Below, one piece after another: positions 42,193 to 54,121 of a stretch of 64,000 bases of DNA. Within the stretch, counting starts at the first letter, position 1, and every line of letters starts with the position of its first letter. A program made the position numbers and the translations under genes. Under the pieces are notes generated by a model. The model made no database searches. It saw only the letters and a list, made by a program, of their open reading frames with translations, and was not told the origin of the DNA. This DNA comes from Cylindrotheca closterium (Eukaryota > Bacillariophyta > Bacillariophyceae > Bacillariales > Bacillariaceae): NCBI GenBank assembly GCA_933822405.4, contig CAKOGP040000069.1:1-64000 (forward strand), in the 5' to 3' direction.

Positions 42193-43931
42193 TCATTCAT
42201 AAGTTATAGGAATGCCATTCACTCGAAGTAGACTATTCAAACTGTCCTCATCTTTCGCAAATTTGGATCGGATATACTGTACCTCCTCTTCGCGTGATAA
42301 AGAGGAGCCAGCATTCCGGTGTATGATATTCAATCGGTTGGATGACTCTGCCAAATGAATTCCAGCAGCAAAGAGTGACTTGTTGTTTCTTCTTTCAGCA
42401 GCCCGATCTAATATCGAAGCAATGAACCGATTCAACGATTTTTTATCGCGAAGAAACTCTATTGGGAATATGGATACATGCTTGAGTGCTTGTTTGTGCT
42501 TGTCAGACCGAGTGCTGCTGAACACCCTTTCATAACGCAAGATATTTCTTGCAAAACACGATGTTCTGCCTATTGCACTGAGCTGACCACCAGGCCATGT
42601 CACTGCCCATTGGGGCAAGCGAAAAAAACGTCGATTTTCTACTGTTTCGATACCGAGACTCTCTGCACGCTGATACATATCTTCTATATGTTGACTTCGT
42701 GAATAGTCGATAGCGTCTTCAACAGACCTCGGAGGATAAAGTTTCCCTCTTAAGGAAGTGTTCCATTTGTTCAACATCATTCCTTCGCCCCATTTCATGG
42801 CTTTTGTATGGTCAGTGGCAATTCTTCGCAAGCAGCAATTGAGGAGGAACTCAAGCGATTGGACGTACCGTTGTTCTCGTACTTCCACCAGCTAAGAGCT
42901 TGTTCTGCAGGTCTGCGGACGCACGCAATGAAGACCGGCGGCTTCTCTCCCGCCTCTCGGTATGCTTGTGCAATTAAGTATGGAGCCGTAGGGCTGGTCA
43001 AGTATTGTGCACATCCATCTGCGTCGAAGAAATAAGGTGCAAGTGAGGCCCGTTGTATTGCGAGATTTCGGAAGGAAAATCAACGAAACCAGCATGACAT
43101 ACCAAACGACAGAAATGGTTTGGAAGGCTGTCCGCAGATTTTGCGCTTCGTTTCGCTCCACCACTTTGTAATCTTTAAGGGGAAACACATTCTGTAATGT
43201 CTGGGTGTAACGATTCCTGAGAGCATGCGAGAAATTTCTTTAGGAGGATCATTTTTGTACATATATGTATGCTACTTCACTAGCTTACCCAAATAATGCC
43301 CAACAAAGAAGAAAGTCTCCTTGTTGTCCAATTCTGGGTGAGCCCATAGACAAAATGGAGTGTGACATTCCACTAATTCAAAATCGGCCAGGTGTTGGCA
43401 CAGAGAAGTTGTCCCACATCGCACTTCTCCAAGAACGATTATATCTGGCAAGACTCTCCAAGAACTCGTGACGTATCGAAATATAATCTCGAGTGGTCGT
43501 AGCATGGACAAGTGTGCGCTGAATGATGGCAAACAGTCCTTCAAAGTTGGCGGAAGTTGTCGATTGAATATCGTTTGAACCGAGTATCGGTACAACGCAA
43601 GGAGCAGAGAGTATCCAGCAAGGTTCACCACGAAGCAAAGTATTATTAACGCATATGAAATTCTCACGTAAGACTCAGGTAGAATGATCATAGATTGATT
43701 GGACAGTACTGCATGAAGTGACAACTGAAACAAGAATAGCAATGAAAACCTAGGCAATAACTGTCCTGCTAATGCAGCGCGAAATATTATATGAATGCAC
43801 AACACCGGAGTTGTAACGTGATTCTTCATATTTTCCAACACTAACGACATCATTGAATGGACGAGGATTGCATTTTCAGCATCATCGGTGGTTCCTTTGT
43901 GATTTACGTATGTGCATTGTCCATCAAACAT
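42193..43931 (-). CDS. membrane-anchored sulfotransferase
   Basis: Four exons on -, 43931-43289, 43216-43103, 43018-42869 and 42800-42193, introns of 72, 84 and 68 bases, all GT-AG in phase 1; 504 residues. Residues ~40-130 hold two or three hydrophobic helices. The 5'-phosphosulfate-binding loop of PAPS-dependent sulfotransferases reads IIVLGEVRCGTTSL. NKETFFFVGHYLG follows (the usual KE-HFF block). Exon 2-3 joining gives PFLSFDGCAQYLTSPTAPYL. The 3'-phosphate-binding block is CVRRPAEQALSWWKYENN. Exon 4 begins AMKWGEG and includes KLYPPRSVEDAIDYS. It is predicted to be a Golgi enzyme that sulfates carbohydrates or proteins. Splicing removes all frame breaks. Confidence 0.88.
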
Positions 43932-44150
43932 CGTACTTCTTTAGTTTTTCCCTTTGTGGTCCTCATGCGCACATAGTGTACGCGGACCGACTTCTACCAC
44001 CCTCCCCCAGACGCGTTTATTATTCCATTGCCATTAAGATTAGAAGTAACTGCGGTATGCCATGGCACGTCCAAACCCACTTTCGGCCGTGCTTGCATTG
44101 TTGACACAATTTAGCCGTCGAGACTGTAACTAGCAGCTCGACTACACAAG

Positions 44151-46372
44151 ATGGCCTTGAACTCCGATCACCAAGAACCTGTACAGGAAGCCACTCCGAA
44201 TGGCCAGGCTTCAAGAAAGGATTGGACTCTTCTCCACAGATTATCAGCGTCACAGCTGAACAATCATTTGAACTCATTGAAAGCTGAAGATTGGGAAAGA
44301 CGTCAAAAAAATGAACGAGCCTGCAATCTTTGTGGTTACGAGAAACGTTTTTTTGACTGCCCCACTTTTTTCTGCAATGGCTTGAACTGTCCTTTTGGCG
44401 CATGTATACCACGAAATAGGTATTACTACATTGGCGGAAACAACCAGTATTTCTGGTGCGCTCCGTGCTACCAAGATCTTGATGAAAATAAACCTCTCAC
44501 GTTTGTCGATCTCACCACTAGCAAAAGTGAATTGAAGAAGAAGAAAAACGAGGAGATACACGAGGAAAGCTGGGTGCAATGTGACACCTGCGAAAAGTGG
44601 ATACATCAGATCTGCGGGCTTTTCAATAGCAGACAGAAACACCAGACCGAATATTCTTGTCCGCGTTGCCTTCTCGAAAAAAGACAAAATGGTAAATCTG
44701 CTACCTTTCCCCTGAGACCGCCTGGTGCGGCTGACCTGCCGAGAACGAATCTGTCGGAGTACTTGGAGGAAGATGTCACAAGACGAATTGAAGAGAAGAA
44801 ACAGGAAATTATGGGGAATGACCAATCCATTCATGATTCGGGCCCTATCGTTATCAGACAGGTCACTTCGATGGACCGAAAACACGAGGTTCAAGAAATA
44901 ATGAAAAGAAGGTACAAGCACAAGAACTATCCTGACGAGTTCCCTTTCCGGAGCAAATGCATCCTTGTCTTTCAGGAGATTGATGGTGTTGATGTTCTTC
45001 TCTTTGCTCTCTATCTTGACGAATATGGCGAAGACAGCCCTGCTCCAAACAAACGCTGTGTACATATTTCATACTTGGATAGCGCGCACTTTATGAGACC
45101 TCGGCGTCTGCGAACCTTTGTGTATCATGAGATTATTATTTCCTACCTTGACTACGCTCGCCAACGCGGCTTTGGGACAGCACACATGTGGGCATATTCT
45201 GCCATGAAGGGCGAAGATTTCATACTTCACGCGAAGTCTGAGTACCAGAAGACTTTAAGGGGCGCAAGACTCAGGCAATGGTTCATTGATATGTTGGCGG
45301 AGGGTCAGCGACGCAATGTAGTCGGGAAAGTTACAAACATGTACGACTTGTATTTCGCAAATCAGTCACTAGATGCAACCGCAGTTCCTTACCTACAGGG
45401 AGACTTCGCAGGGGAAGTAGAGCGTATCATCACCGAGCTCGACAATGGAGTTCAGCAAACGGGGAAGACGAATAATATTTTGGAAATTGACGAGCGGGAC
45501 CAAGTAATGGTGAAGCTAGGTGAAATGATAAAGCCGATGAAGGAAAGTTGCATTGTTGCATTTCTGAATTCGGCAGAAGCCACGAGAGAAAACATGGAGG
45601 TACCAGATTCTGTTGTGAAGTATCGGTCAGAGCATCCCGAGGCGATGATACCTTTGGCCGCTTTTGGAAGAAAGCGTGATGCTGATGGAAATGTGCTTGG
45701 TAACGATAGAAACACACATGGATTGGATGTGCCGCTGGACTCGAATGGCCGACCAATGAAGGTCATTGATGACGACGTTGAAGATCTTGATTGCGAGTTT
45801 CTGAACCAAAGGAAGGCCTTGCTGAGTCTCTGCCAAGGCAAACACTATCAATTCGATGAACTTCGTCGGGCGAAGCATACATCGATGATGGTTTTGTGGC
45901 ATCTACACAACCGAGACGAATCGAACCAATCACCGCAAACAGCTACGGAACGAATTGCTGCAAGCACGCCCGAACCGGGGCAACTTGTGTTCTCCCTCAA
46001 AAGAGAATTGGAACGCAGAAAAGCACAAGCGGAACGCAAGCAGAGGGAAAATGAAGCACGGCAAATTGAGCATGCAAACCAGTGCAGCTCTAGCTCGTGT
46101 ACTTCAACACTTTGTTCCTGGAGCAAGAGGGATTTGATGCATACGAAAATCTGCAGGGTACGTCCGCTCCATCTGGGGATCCTAGTATTTTATGCAGTTG
46201 TACTAAACTACACGTTTTGTTTTCCCTTTTTGCTCAGGTAAAGGTTCAAGGTGGCTGTAGAACATGCGAGAAAGTCTGGTCTATATTGCGATTCCATGCT
46301 GGGAAGTGCAAAGACAAAGTTTGCCCCTTTCCTCGGTGTCTGGAAATTCGCGGGACGAATCGTGAATTGTAG
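44151..46372 (+). CDS. CBP/p300-type histone acetyltransferase (KAT11) with PHD and TAZ fingers
   Basis: Two exons, 44151-46157 and 46238-46372 (80-base intron, phase 0); 713 residues. Order: a Cys-rich RING/PHD-like region (ACNLCG to CAPCYQDL, ~60-110), a PHD finger (WVQCDTCEKWIHQICG to CPRC, ~142-180) and the catalytic KAT11 domain (~270-450). The core has FALYLDEYGEDSPAPNKRCV, then SYLDSAHFMRPRRLRTFVYH and AHMWAYSAMKGEDFILHAK, which match p300 nearly residue by residue in the acetyl-CoA loop. The C-terminus is a TAZ-type zinc finger (HANQC...H-x3-C, then GGCRTCEKVW...HAGKCKDKVCPFPRC) completed only by splicing. It lacks bromodomain and KIX, as plant HAC and diatom enzymes may. Role: transcription co-activation by histone acetylation. 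Confidence 0.92.
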
Positions 46373-46920
46373 AAGTGACAACAAGCAAGGAATGACCAGT
46401 GAATAATGGACAATTTACATTGACTGCGGAAGTGGATGGTCACCATCATATTTCTGTCGCAGCCTCTGGTCACCTCTACATTTTAAACTTAGGACTTATT
46501 TTATTTCTTGATTTCCTGTTGACAAAGGTCTTCTCGTTTCCGAGTGACGACCACGGCCTACTGTCGCAAACTTTTTGATCTCATGTCATCGTGTCATTGT
46601 GCATCCATGGATGATGATTCTGAAATAAAAAAGAAAATATAAAATTGCCCCATCGTCCGTTAGATCCATTCGAATACATTCGGTGCGATCATATTCAACC
46701 AATCGGAACGCAGAATGGGAACGCAGAGTGGAACGAACGCAAGACACAAGATCCTGGTGTTCGCATCCTTTTCGTACGTAGAAACCTACTACAGAAACTG
46801 AAAAAGGGACTGGAAAAAGATTCAACTCACCCTTCCACGAAGCTGCACCCAATCGGCCCGTTGAAACTATTACAAACACCTGTCCACTTCCACAATCGAT
46901 AGTTGTCGAAGTCAATAAGA
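46373..46920. other. intergenic, no gene recognised
   Basis: 548 bases. The word GGAACGCAGA occurs twice close together (about 46706-46728). No feature is supported. Confidence 0.4.
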
Positions 46921-49076
46921 ATGGGGAACTTCATGTCACTCGCAACAGGCTTCTTTTGGGGCTCTGCCATCACAGGAGCTGCCTCTTTTTTGTATTTCAA
47001 TGGTCAACGACGACCTCAAATTGACGAGTTTTCGCTGGCCTTGGAAGAGCGTCAAAAGTCGATTCGACGAGATGTGGAATCGGTCAATTTCTTGTCGGAT
47101 CTCGTCAAGCGGTTGTGGGTACACTTATCTCCAGCGATTGGTGATACTATCGTGGCCGCCGTCGAACCCATGTTCAAAGATATGTTGCCTGGACCGTTGA
47201 GTTCGCTCAAGTTTACCAAGTGCGATCTGGGCAAGGTTCCATTGACTCTCGATAACATTGTGGTTCACCCATTGAAGAATGGAAAGATTCAATGTGATGT
47301 TGATATGATTTGGGTGAGTAATTATAATTATCAACGCTGTTTGCTACGGAATGGAGGGTTGGTCATTTTTATTATCCGATTGCGTTCCTCCATTTATTTC
47401 TCACACACACACACACACACCTGTTTCCATTCTTTCTTTCATTTCAGGACGGTGCTTGCGACATTAATCTCGCCGCTGGAAAGCTCAAGCTGGGGGCCCA
47501 AAATGTCAAGCTCATGGGACGCTTGCAGTTGATCTTCAAGCCATTGTCGGATGTTCTTCCCTGTATTGGAGCAATTCAATATGGATTCATCAACAAGCCA
47601 GCGCTTGTCATTGATTTTACCGGTCTCGGTAATGTCGCCGACCTGGGAGGCATTGACGCTATGATTCGCGGTATCATCAAGGGTGCCATTTCTGGCGTCA
47701 TGGTCCTGCCCGCTCGTTTGTGCTACAAGATGGACGTCAACTGCGATTACCGGGATGCCTTTGTGGCTCCGGAAGGAATTGCTCGCTTGACTGCTGTTAG
47801 AGGACGTGGCTTTGTCATTGAAAAGAAAACTATCGGCAAAGACGATATTCCCGATTGCTACTTGAAGATCTCTCTTGGAGACAGGACTTGGACTACCTCT
47901 GTCATCAAGGACGATTTGTCGCCCAAATGGCTCGAGACTGGTGATTTCTTGCTAAGTGACTACGACCAACACGTCCGCGTCGAAGCTTGGGACGAAGACA
48001 GTGGTACTATGGATTCGGATGACTTTTTGGGACAAGTTGAATTCACAGTTGCCGAGCTCATGTTGTCTGGCAGGACAAAAGAATTTGAATTGCTCGATGA
48101 TAACAACAGTCCTGTCGGGGCCTTTGTCACTATGCACTGCGAGGTTGCCAACCTTGTCTCGAATCCCACCAGTTTTTCGATGCCGCCACCCGCCAACCAC
48201 CTGGGTGGCTTGTTTACGGTCATGGTCACCAAGGCCTTCAATCTTCCTCTCAAGAAGGAGGATTGCGAATCCTTCGTCAGGATTAAGTACGGAAAGCAAG
48301 AACCACTCCTTACTGGTATTGTCACACATCTTCCCGATTATCCCTACATTGATGCGTTGAACCCAGTATACGATGTTTCCTACGTCATTCCTATTACCCC
48401 GGAAATGATCGAAGGAGGCCTGCCTGATGTTACTTTTGAACTCACTAACACTTGGGCAAAGCAAACCGTGTTGGGAAGTCTCACTATTCCCCACCAAGAA
48501 ATGTTGGAAGCCAAGGACAATACCATCAAGGATACCCGAACCATTGGCAGTGCCCAATTGGAATTCCAAGTTTCTATCCAAGGATTCGATGAACATAGCA
48601 AGTTTGATGCTACCAAGGTGGTCCGCAAGTCTATCCCCAAAATCTCGGCCACTGGAACCACAGAAGAAGCAGATGTCCAGCAAGTCAAGGTCACAATCTT
48701 GGGTGGCCAAGGATTCAAGATCAAGAAGAAGAAGCTTCGAAAGAATGATATACCTGATGTCTACTGTAATGTCAAATTTGCATCTTCGCCAAATGTGTGG
48801 CGAACCGCAACCATCAAGGACAGTGTCAATCCCATTTGGAACGAGTCTAAGATTTATAATTTGGCCAACGAGCGAGCTATCATCAACATCCAAGCCATGG
48901 ATGCCAATAAGCGAGGGGACGATACCGAATTGGGTGGATTCCGTGTCCAAGTCAGTAAGATTTTGTTGAATGGCGGAAAGATGGATTTGGAATTGGAACA
49001 AGGAGGAAAGGGACAAGAGGCCTACATCACCGTCCAATGTGAATTGGTATCGGGCGGTGACAAGAAAGACCAATAG
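46921..49076 (+). CDS. extended-synaptotagmin/tricalbin-like SMP and C2-domain protein
   Basis: Two exons, 46921-47313 and 47448-49076 (phase 0), 673 residues; the ATG at 46921 (MGNFMSLATG) precedes a hydrophobic hairpin-like segment. An SMP lipid-transfer domain follows (from ~45 to ~240), with FLSDLVKRLWVHLSPAIGDT, MLPGPLSSLKFTKCDLG, and FINKPALVIDFTGLGNVADL. Three C2 domains come next at about 245-370, 390-490 and 545-655. The first and third share a KKKxxKNDIPDxY block, and the acidic loops of the first (EAWDEDSGTMDSDDFLG) could bind calcium. This architecture tethers ER to plasma membrane and moves lipids. The intron contains a (CA)n microsatellite. Confidence 0.9.
47402..47421. repeat. 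(CA)n microsatellite in intron
   Basis: Ten CA units directly within the intron of the SMP-C2 gene, upstream of the pyrimidine tract and the TTTCAG acceptor. Confidence 0.9.
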
Positions 49077-49790
49077 ATACCAAACCATAACAAGTGTGAA
49101 AGAATAGATGACGATAGTATTTTTTATTTCGTTCATTGTTCAGCGTACGTCTTCGAACTACACGACACGCTTCACTACGATGCACTTCGCTCTCATGATC
49201 GTATGAAAAGGATACATTTTTTACAATACTGTATTGGGAGAAACTATATTGGGGGAGGGGATCTTTGATTAGTTCGAATAATGAGTCTTCCATGTCGGAA
49301 GGCGAGGGGTTGCGCTTAATAACGCTATAAAAGGGTGTGGTGAAACAAAGTTGTACAAATTTGTGTTGCTGTGATGTTGTGCATTGTGTTTGGTGTTAAT
49401 ACCAAAGTGTGTCATGTGCCAGATAAAAAATGAAGGCAAGTTTGTTCGGAGTCCAAACGCCCCGCTCCCCAATTCCAACGTTTCCGACACTTTCTGAACG
49501 GGAAAAAAATGACCGCCGAAGTATGCACGCTTTCAATAATTAAGCTCGTGGAAGCCTCGGCCGATTTCCGATCCAAAGTCATGATATAAAAATTTGGAAC
49601 GTCAACATGTGGCTGAATCCCTATGTCATCCTACACGTTTTGGCGTACAACAATCTACAGTATCGGCTGGGCGTTTGTCCAACTACTGGACGATCAAACG
49701 GCACTTTGCCTCAGAACCTCTCGTCCTCAGCAGCAACAAAATATACAAGCCACGTATTGTATTCTATTAACTACAACAAGTATCGTAGTC
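49077..49790. other. intergenic upstream of the LRR receptor-like gene
   Basis: It contains TACTGTA at 49227 and TACAGTA at 49656, and a ~40-bp segment (TATATTGGGGGAGGGGAT to TTCGAAT, about 49244-49284) repeated downstream at 54013-54053. An in-frame ATG at 49623 could extend the next gene by 56 residues. Confidence 0.5.
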
Positions 49791-52700
49791 ATGGATGATT
49801 CGGCAGACAAAAAGGACACCCAAAACAGCACTGACAAGGGTCGTTCGAGCAAGCGGAGCAAGGAAGATCGCAAGGCCAAGGAGCTTTCTCGTAGTCGTCA
49901 CACTGATTCGAGCGGTGAGATCTCTTCGATCGAACCTGGTGCCTTTTCTGAGACCAAGAGTGGCAATCGATATCACAAAGAGCGCAAGGCCCGACGAAAC
50001 CTTGAAAGCGGGGCACCTACTCCTGGGGTTTGTAGCACATCTCGTGGTAGCGGCTCTGGTAAAGATCGAGACCGAGAGGCAAAGGAAAGACGAAACCGTG
50101 AAAGCGGGGTATCTACTCCTGGGGCCTGTAGCTCATCTCGTGGTAGCAAATCTGGTAAAGATCGAGACCGAGAGGCCAAAGAACGAAGAAAGGGCGGGGG
50201 CTTGTCGACATCTCGACATTCCAAGCAATCCCGTCAGGACAAGGAACGAAGAAAGGGCGGCAAGTCTGGTGGCGACTTGGCGGTATCCGAACATTCTGCT
50301 GTATCACGTCGTTCTCAAGAAGAACGAAAGGCAGCGAGGAAGCAGCAAAGAAGTACACTTGTTGCCAACCGCGAATCGAATGTAACCCCGTCAGCAGAGA
50401 ATGCTAAATTGGATGATGACGCTCTACTACTGCAAGCTACGCTCATTCCTAACGACGATACGAAAGAACCAGCCGGTGTACCCATGGAGGGCTGCCCACC
50501 GGGGACAGGGAACAATCACTTAACAGAAACACCAACATCCCTATCGCGGCCCTTCAATCATCAAGCACTACAACAAAACAACCATGATTCTTCAGATCAA
50601 GACTGGGAACGAAACGCAACCCAAAATGCAGGCCGTTGCTATCGAAGTCTCTGGTTCGGTGTCTTGATTCTCATTGGAGCCGCTGTAGGGGCTTACTTTG
50701 CATTTGCAGGCAAAGAGGATACCTCACCAGGTCAAGATCTCGCGCCTGGTTTGAGTGTTTCAATCTACCTCCCGCCAAGCGCGGACGATTGTCTTGCTGT
50801 CGAAGCAGGTTTGAAAATTGAGGGGCAGAATGATTTGGCCTCCAGGTCGTTGGAGACCGTCTTCGTTGTGGTTCTTGCCAATGAGGAGGCTGCTGCTCAA
50901 ATCGAGTTCATTATGAAGGCAATCTTCAAATCCATGGTCGAAGACATGACATGCTGCAGCGAGAATGTTCGACGACTTTCTCACTCAAGAGGATCAGCTA
51001 TTCGAGGAGGGTTCTATGAAAGTCATCGCATGTTGCAGAACAAGGACTGTGTCGTTGCTAATGCCGAGGTCTCGACAACCACCACCCCAAGGGTCGTGAA
51101 CTGCAATGCGATTGCCACTGGGTGTGGGGGTAGTCAAGATGGTGACAACGATGTCCAAACCGTCGAAGTGAAGACCAACTTCAGTTTTTATCTCAAAGGC
51201 GATGAAGATGATGAGCTTCTGATCCAAACCATGGGGGATGCTCTCAAAGAGGGCCAAAAGAATGACTTTGGTCTACCTAGAGGACAAGTGCTCTCGATTG
51301 CTGCGCGCCCAATAGATTCAACCTCGTCCGCTGTTCCTTTGACAAGTGATCCAACGTCTGCTCCTTCCATCACTCCTCCCATGGTGCCGCCGTTGACAGT
51401 ATCGCCCAGTCAAGCCGAATCGGTACCCAGTGCATCTCCTAGTGAAGCGATTCCTGCTGAGACAACCAATCCAACTCTAAAGCCGACCAAAGCTCCATCG
51501 ATTGCTCCAGCACCTGATGTGACGCCCCTGCCCACTGACCCTCCTTCTATGAAACCTTCAGCAACTCCAACTCCAGGCCCAACCAAGGCACCTACGGTGA
51601 TGCCTACTCCAGGACCCACAGGATTCCCTACCCTTTCACCTTCAGAGTCCCCTTCGGCAAATCCTTCAGCGTCTCCAACACAACGAGTCACCCCGCTCCC
51701 GACGATGTCGCCAACAAAGCGTCCTACGACGTCTCCATCCGTTGTCCCATCGCAATCTCCCAGCACTGTAGCAGATGCTCGCCGAGCAATGATCGAAGGC
51801 ATTTTGTCGGATCACGCACCTTTCGATCAACAAGCAATGAGTTGGCTGGCCGAAACCGATACTTGGCAACCAGATGCAGATGATCCAAACAGTAATTACA
51901 TGTGGCTGGAGCGTTATGCCTTGGTAGCGTTGTACTACTCGACGAACGGAGATAATTGGACCTATAACGCGAAGTGGCTGTCAGCAGAGCCCGTCTGCAA
52001 TTGGACTTTTGTCCACAGTTTTTTATACAATACTTGTCCTGGGCCACTTGGAAGTCTTGTTCTCGGTGAGTCATTTTGATGTGGAATCAAATATCTGGAC
52101 CTTCAATTTTCTCACTGTTGTCCCTGTGTTTGTGACTTCACAGTCGGAAATAATTTGCAAGGATCATTGCCAGGTGTGATTACAAAGCTCAGCCGATTGT
52201 ACTATTTCATGCTCCGTACGTAGCAATATTATTCTTTGCTTTCTTTGCTTTTCGCTGCTAAAAGGTTTGCGCTGTTCAGAAAACAATGCGATCACAGGAA
52301 CAATCCCGGAAATTGCCGAAAACTCTTCTATGTATGCCTTCCATCTTGGTACGATTTTCCACTCTGAGCAAGGTACTCAATAGCCATATTTTTGCCTTTG
52401 TTCACTAACTCTTGCCATGATACACCAATTATTCCAATTTCACAGGACTAAACCAACTCTCGGGAACCATACCCGAAAGTATTGGAAATCTTGGATCTCT
52501 AACCAATCTTGCCCTTCGTACGTATCCCATTGTCTTGCTCTTGTACTGTTAAGCCCTGTGCATTGCCAACAGCACTCAATTATTTGGAAACTTCTCGTCA
52601 GTGCACAATCAACTCTCGGGGACCATACCTCAAAGTATCACATCATTAACTTCCCTTCAGTTGCTTTACCTTCGTGGCAATACGCTTGGTGAAACCCTTC

Positions 52701-53686
52701 CCACATACATCTCGCAACTGGATAACCTCGTTGTGATGGATCTTAGTAAGTACCACATTTGGAATGCGTGCTGGACGATCGACTCCTCTTCCGTTTTCTC
52801 ATTTCTCGTTTTCATTTCAGCATCAACTGGCTTGAAAGGAACCATCCCTTCGTTCTTGAAAGATATGCAAAGTTTAAGGTACATTGAGTTGGGTAAGTCT
52901 TCGGCATCAAAATTCGTCTGCAGACAGCAAAAGACGTCTATCTGATAGAATGCATTTGTTGCTGCACGTTTCTCCGCTTCTTTGGTGAATAGGGTACAAT
53001 TTTAACGAAGTCAGTGGGACGTTTCCTTCGTTCTTGCTTGAAATGACGAAACTTGAAGGCATAGCACTTGGTATGTTTTTGGTCTTTGTGCTGATGCTCT
53101 GATTTTGCCTTCTAGTCTCACCCGAGTCACATAGATGGGACTTACATGACAGGAACCATTCCCGAAAACATTGGTGTTCTGACTGGACTTCGTACGCTGA
53201 ATCTCTGTAGGTCTTCTTCTGATATATCTATGCAATGTTTGTAATTCTGTATATCCTCAATTTGTGTTTCACTTATCGCGACATTTCCAACAGCTGTCAA
53301 TGCTATGGTCGGAAGTATCCCAGAATCTTTATCTGCACTGACCCTGTTGCTTCATTTCTACATGCGTGAGTATTGACTTCCTGTGTTTCAAGCTTCTTCT
53401 TGCCAATTTTTGCAACGATGACTAAATTTCAATTTCATTTCATTGACAAAATACAGAATCAAACTATTTCACTGGCACTATCCCTGTGCTTCCAGAGAAT
53501 CAACTTCAGGGTTGTTTAATTTGTAAGTCAAGATGATCAATATTCCATCATGTACCGGTACATATGACTCCTGATTCTAATGAAAATATGGCATGCATGA
53601 TCACAGGGGGAAACTGCTTCTCGGATAATTCCAATGGCGTAGCACGAGGGTGTGTAGTTGATAATTCCTGGACATGTGTAGATTGA
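49791..53686 (+). CDS. single-pass LRR receptor-like protein with one repeat per exon
   Basis: Eleven exons: 49791-52065, 52144-52215, 52280-52348, 52446-52517, 52602-52745, 52821-52892, 52993-53070, 53135-53206, 53294-53365, 53457-53522 and 53607-53686. All introns are phase 1; 1,023 residues. The N-terminal ~280 residues are hydrophilic and basic, with tandem ESG(A/V)xTPG(V/A)CS(S/T)SRGS and KDRDREAKERR units, and likely cytosolic. One membrane helix follows (SLWFGVLILIGAAVGAYFAFAG, ~285-306). Outside are a domain of unknown kind, a P/T/S-rich stalk (~505-670), an LRR cap (ALVALYYSTNGDNWTYNAKWL) and about ten 24-residue plant-type LRRs (NQLSGTIPESIGNLGSL), ending in a Cys-rich cap. There is no kinase. 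Such proteins are expanded in diatoms. Start at 49623 is possible. Confidence 0.85.
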
Positions 53687-54121
53687 TGGTTGAATTTGAT
53701 AACTCGTTGATCTTTGTTGATACCGGTCGGAACATGCTGTATGCATCATACTTTTTCCATAGCCCTAGTAGTGTTGGAAATAAGCTGTATTGTGATTTTG
53801 TCGAATTTGACACTTTCAACTTGGGTCGAGGCTGAGCGACGCTGCTGTCACTGGTACCCCACTCGGTCAATACAAGAGATGCAGGATGCATGAGGCTTCA
53901 CTTCGTACCTGGTACAATACAGTAGCTTTACGATACAGGTACACGTGTGCCGGTACGATACTACGTTATGAACGTACGATATACACATATCGACATAGTA
54001 ACAAAATATATTATATTGGGGGAGGGGATTTATTTGATTACTTCGAATGACGAGCTGTCGAACAAAATCAACAAAACGGGCTACATAGACACGAGACATC
54101 ACATTCTTTGCACTTGGCAAA
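53687..54121. other. intergenic upstream of the proteasome-fold gene
   Basis: It holds a TACAGTA heptamer (53918-53924) and the second copy of the ~40-bp TATATTGGGGGAGGGGAT element (54013-54053), about 70-110 bases before the next ATG. No gene was seen. Confidence 0.5.

Noticed and set aside
42892..43188. Apparent frameshifts in the sulfotransferase
   Set aside because: Three clean phase-1 GT-AG introns restore one continuous frame with all sulfotransferase motifs, so it is not a pseudogene.
44274..45065. 263-residue open frame on - opposite the acetyltransferase
   Set aside because: It is antisense to the conserved zinc finger and KAT11 region and has no family match.
47952..49136. 394-residue open frame on - opposite the SMP-C2 gene
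   Set aside because: It is antisense to a strongly conserved coding exon and shows no recognisable domain; it is a by-product of codon use.
51410..51802. 130-residue Gly/Val-rich frame on -
   Set aside because: It is the antisense of the P/T/S-rich stalk of the LRR receptor gene; the composition simply mirrors that low complexity.
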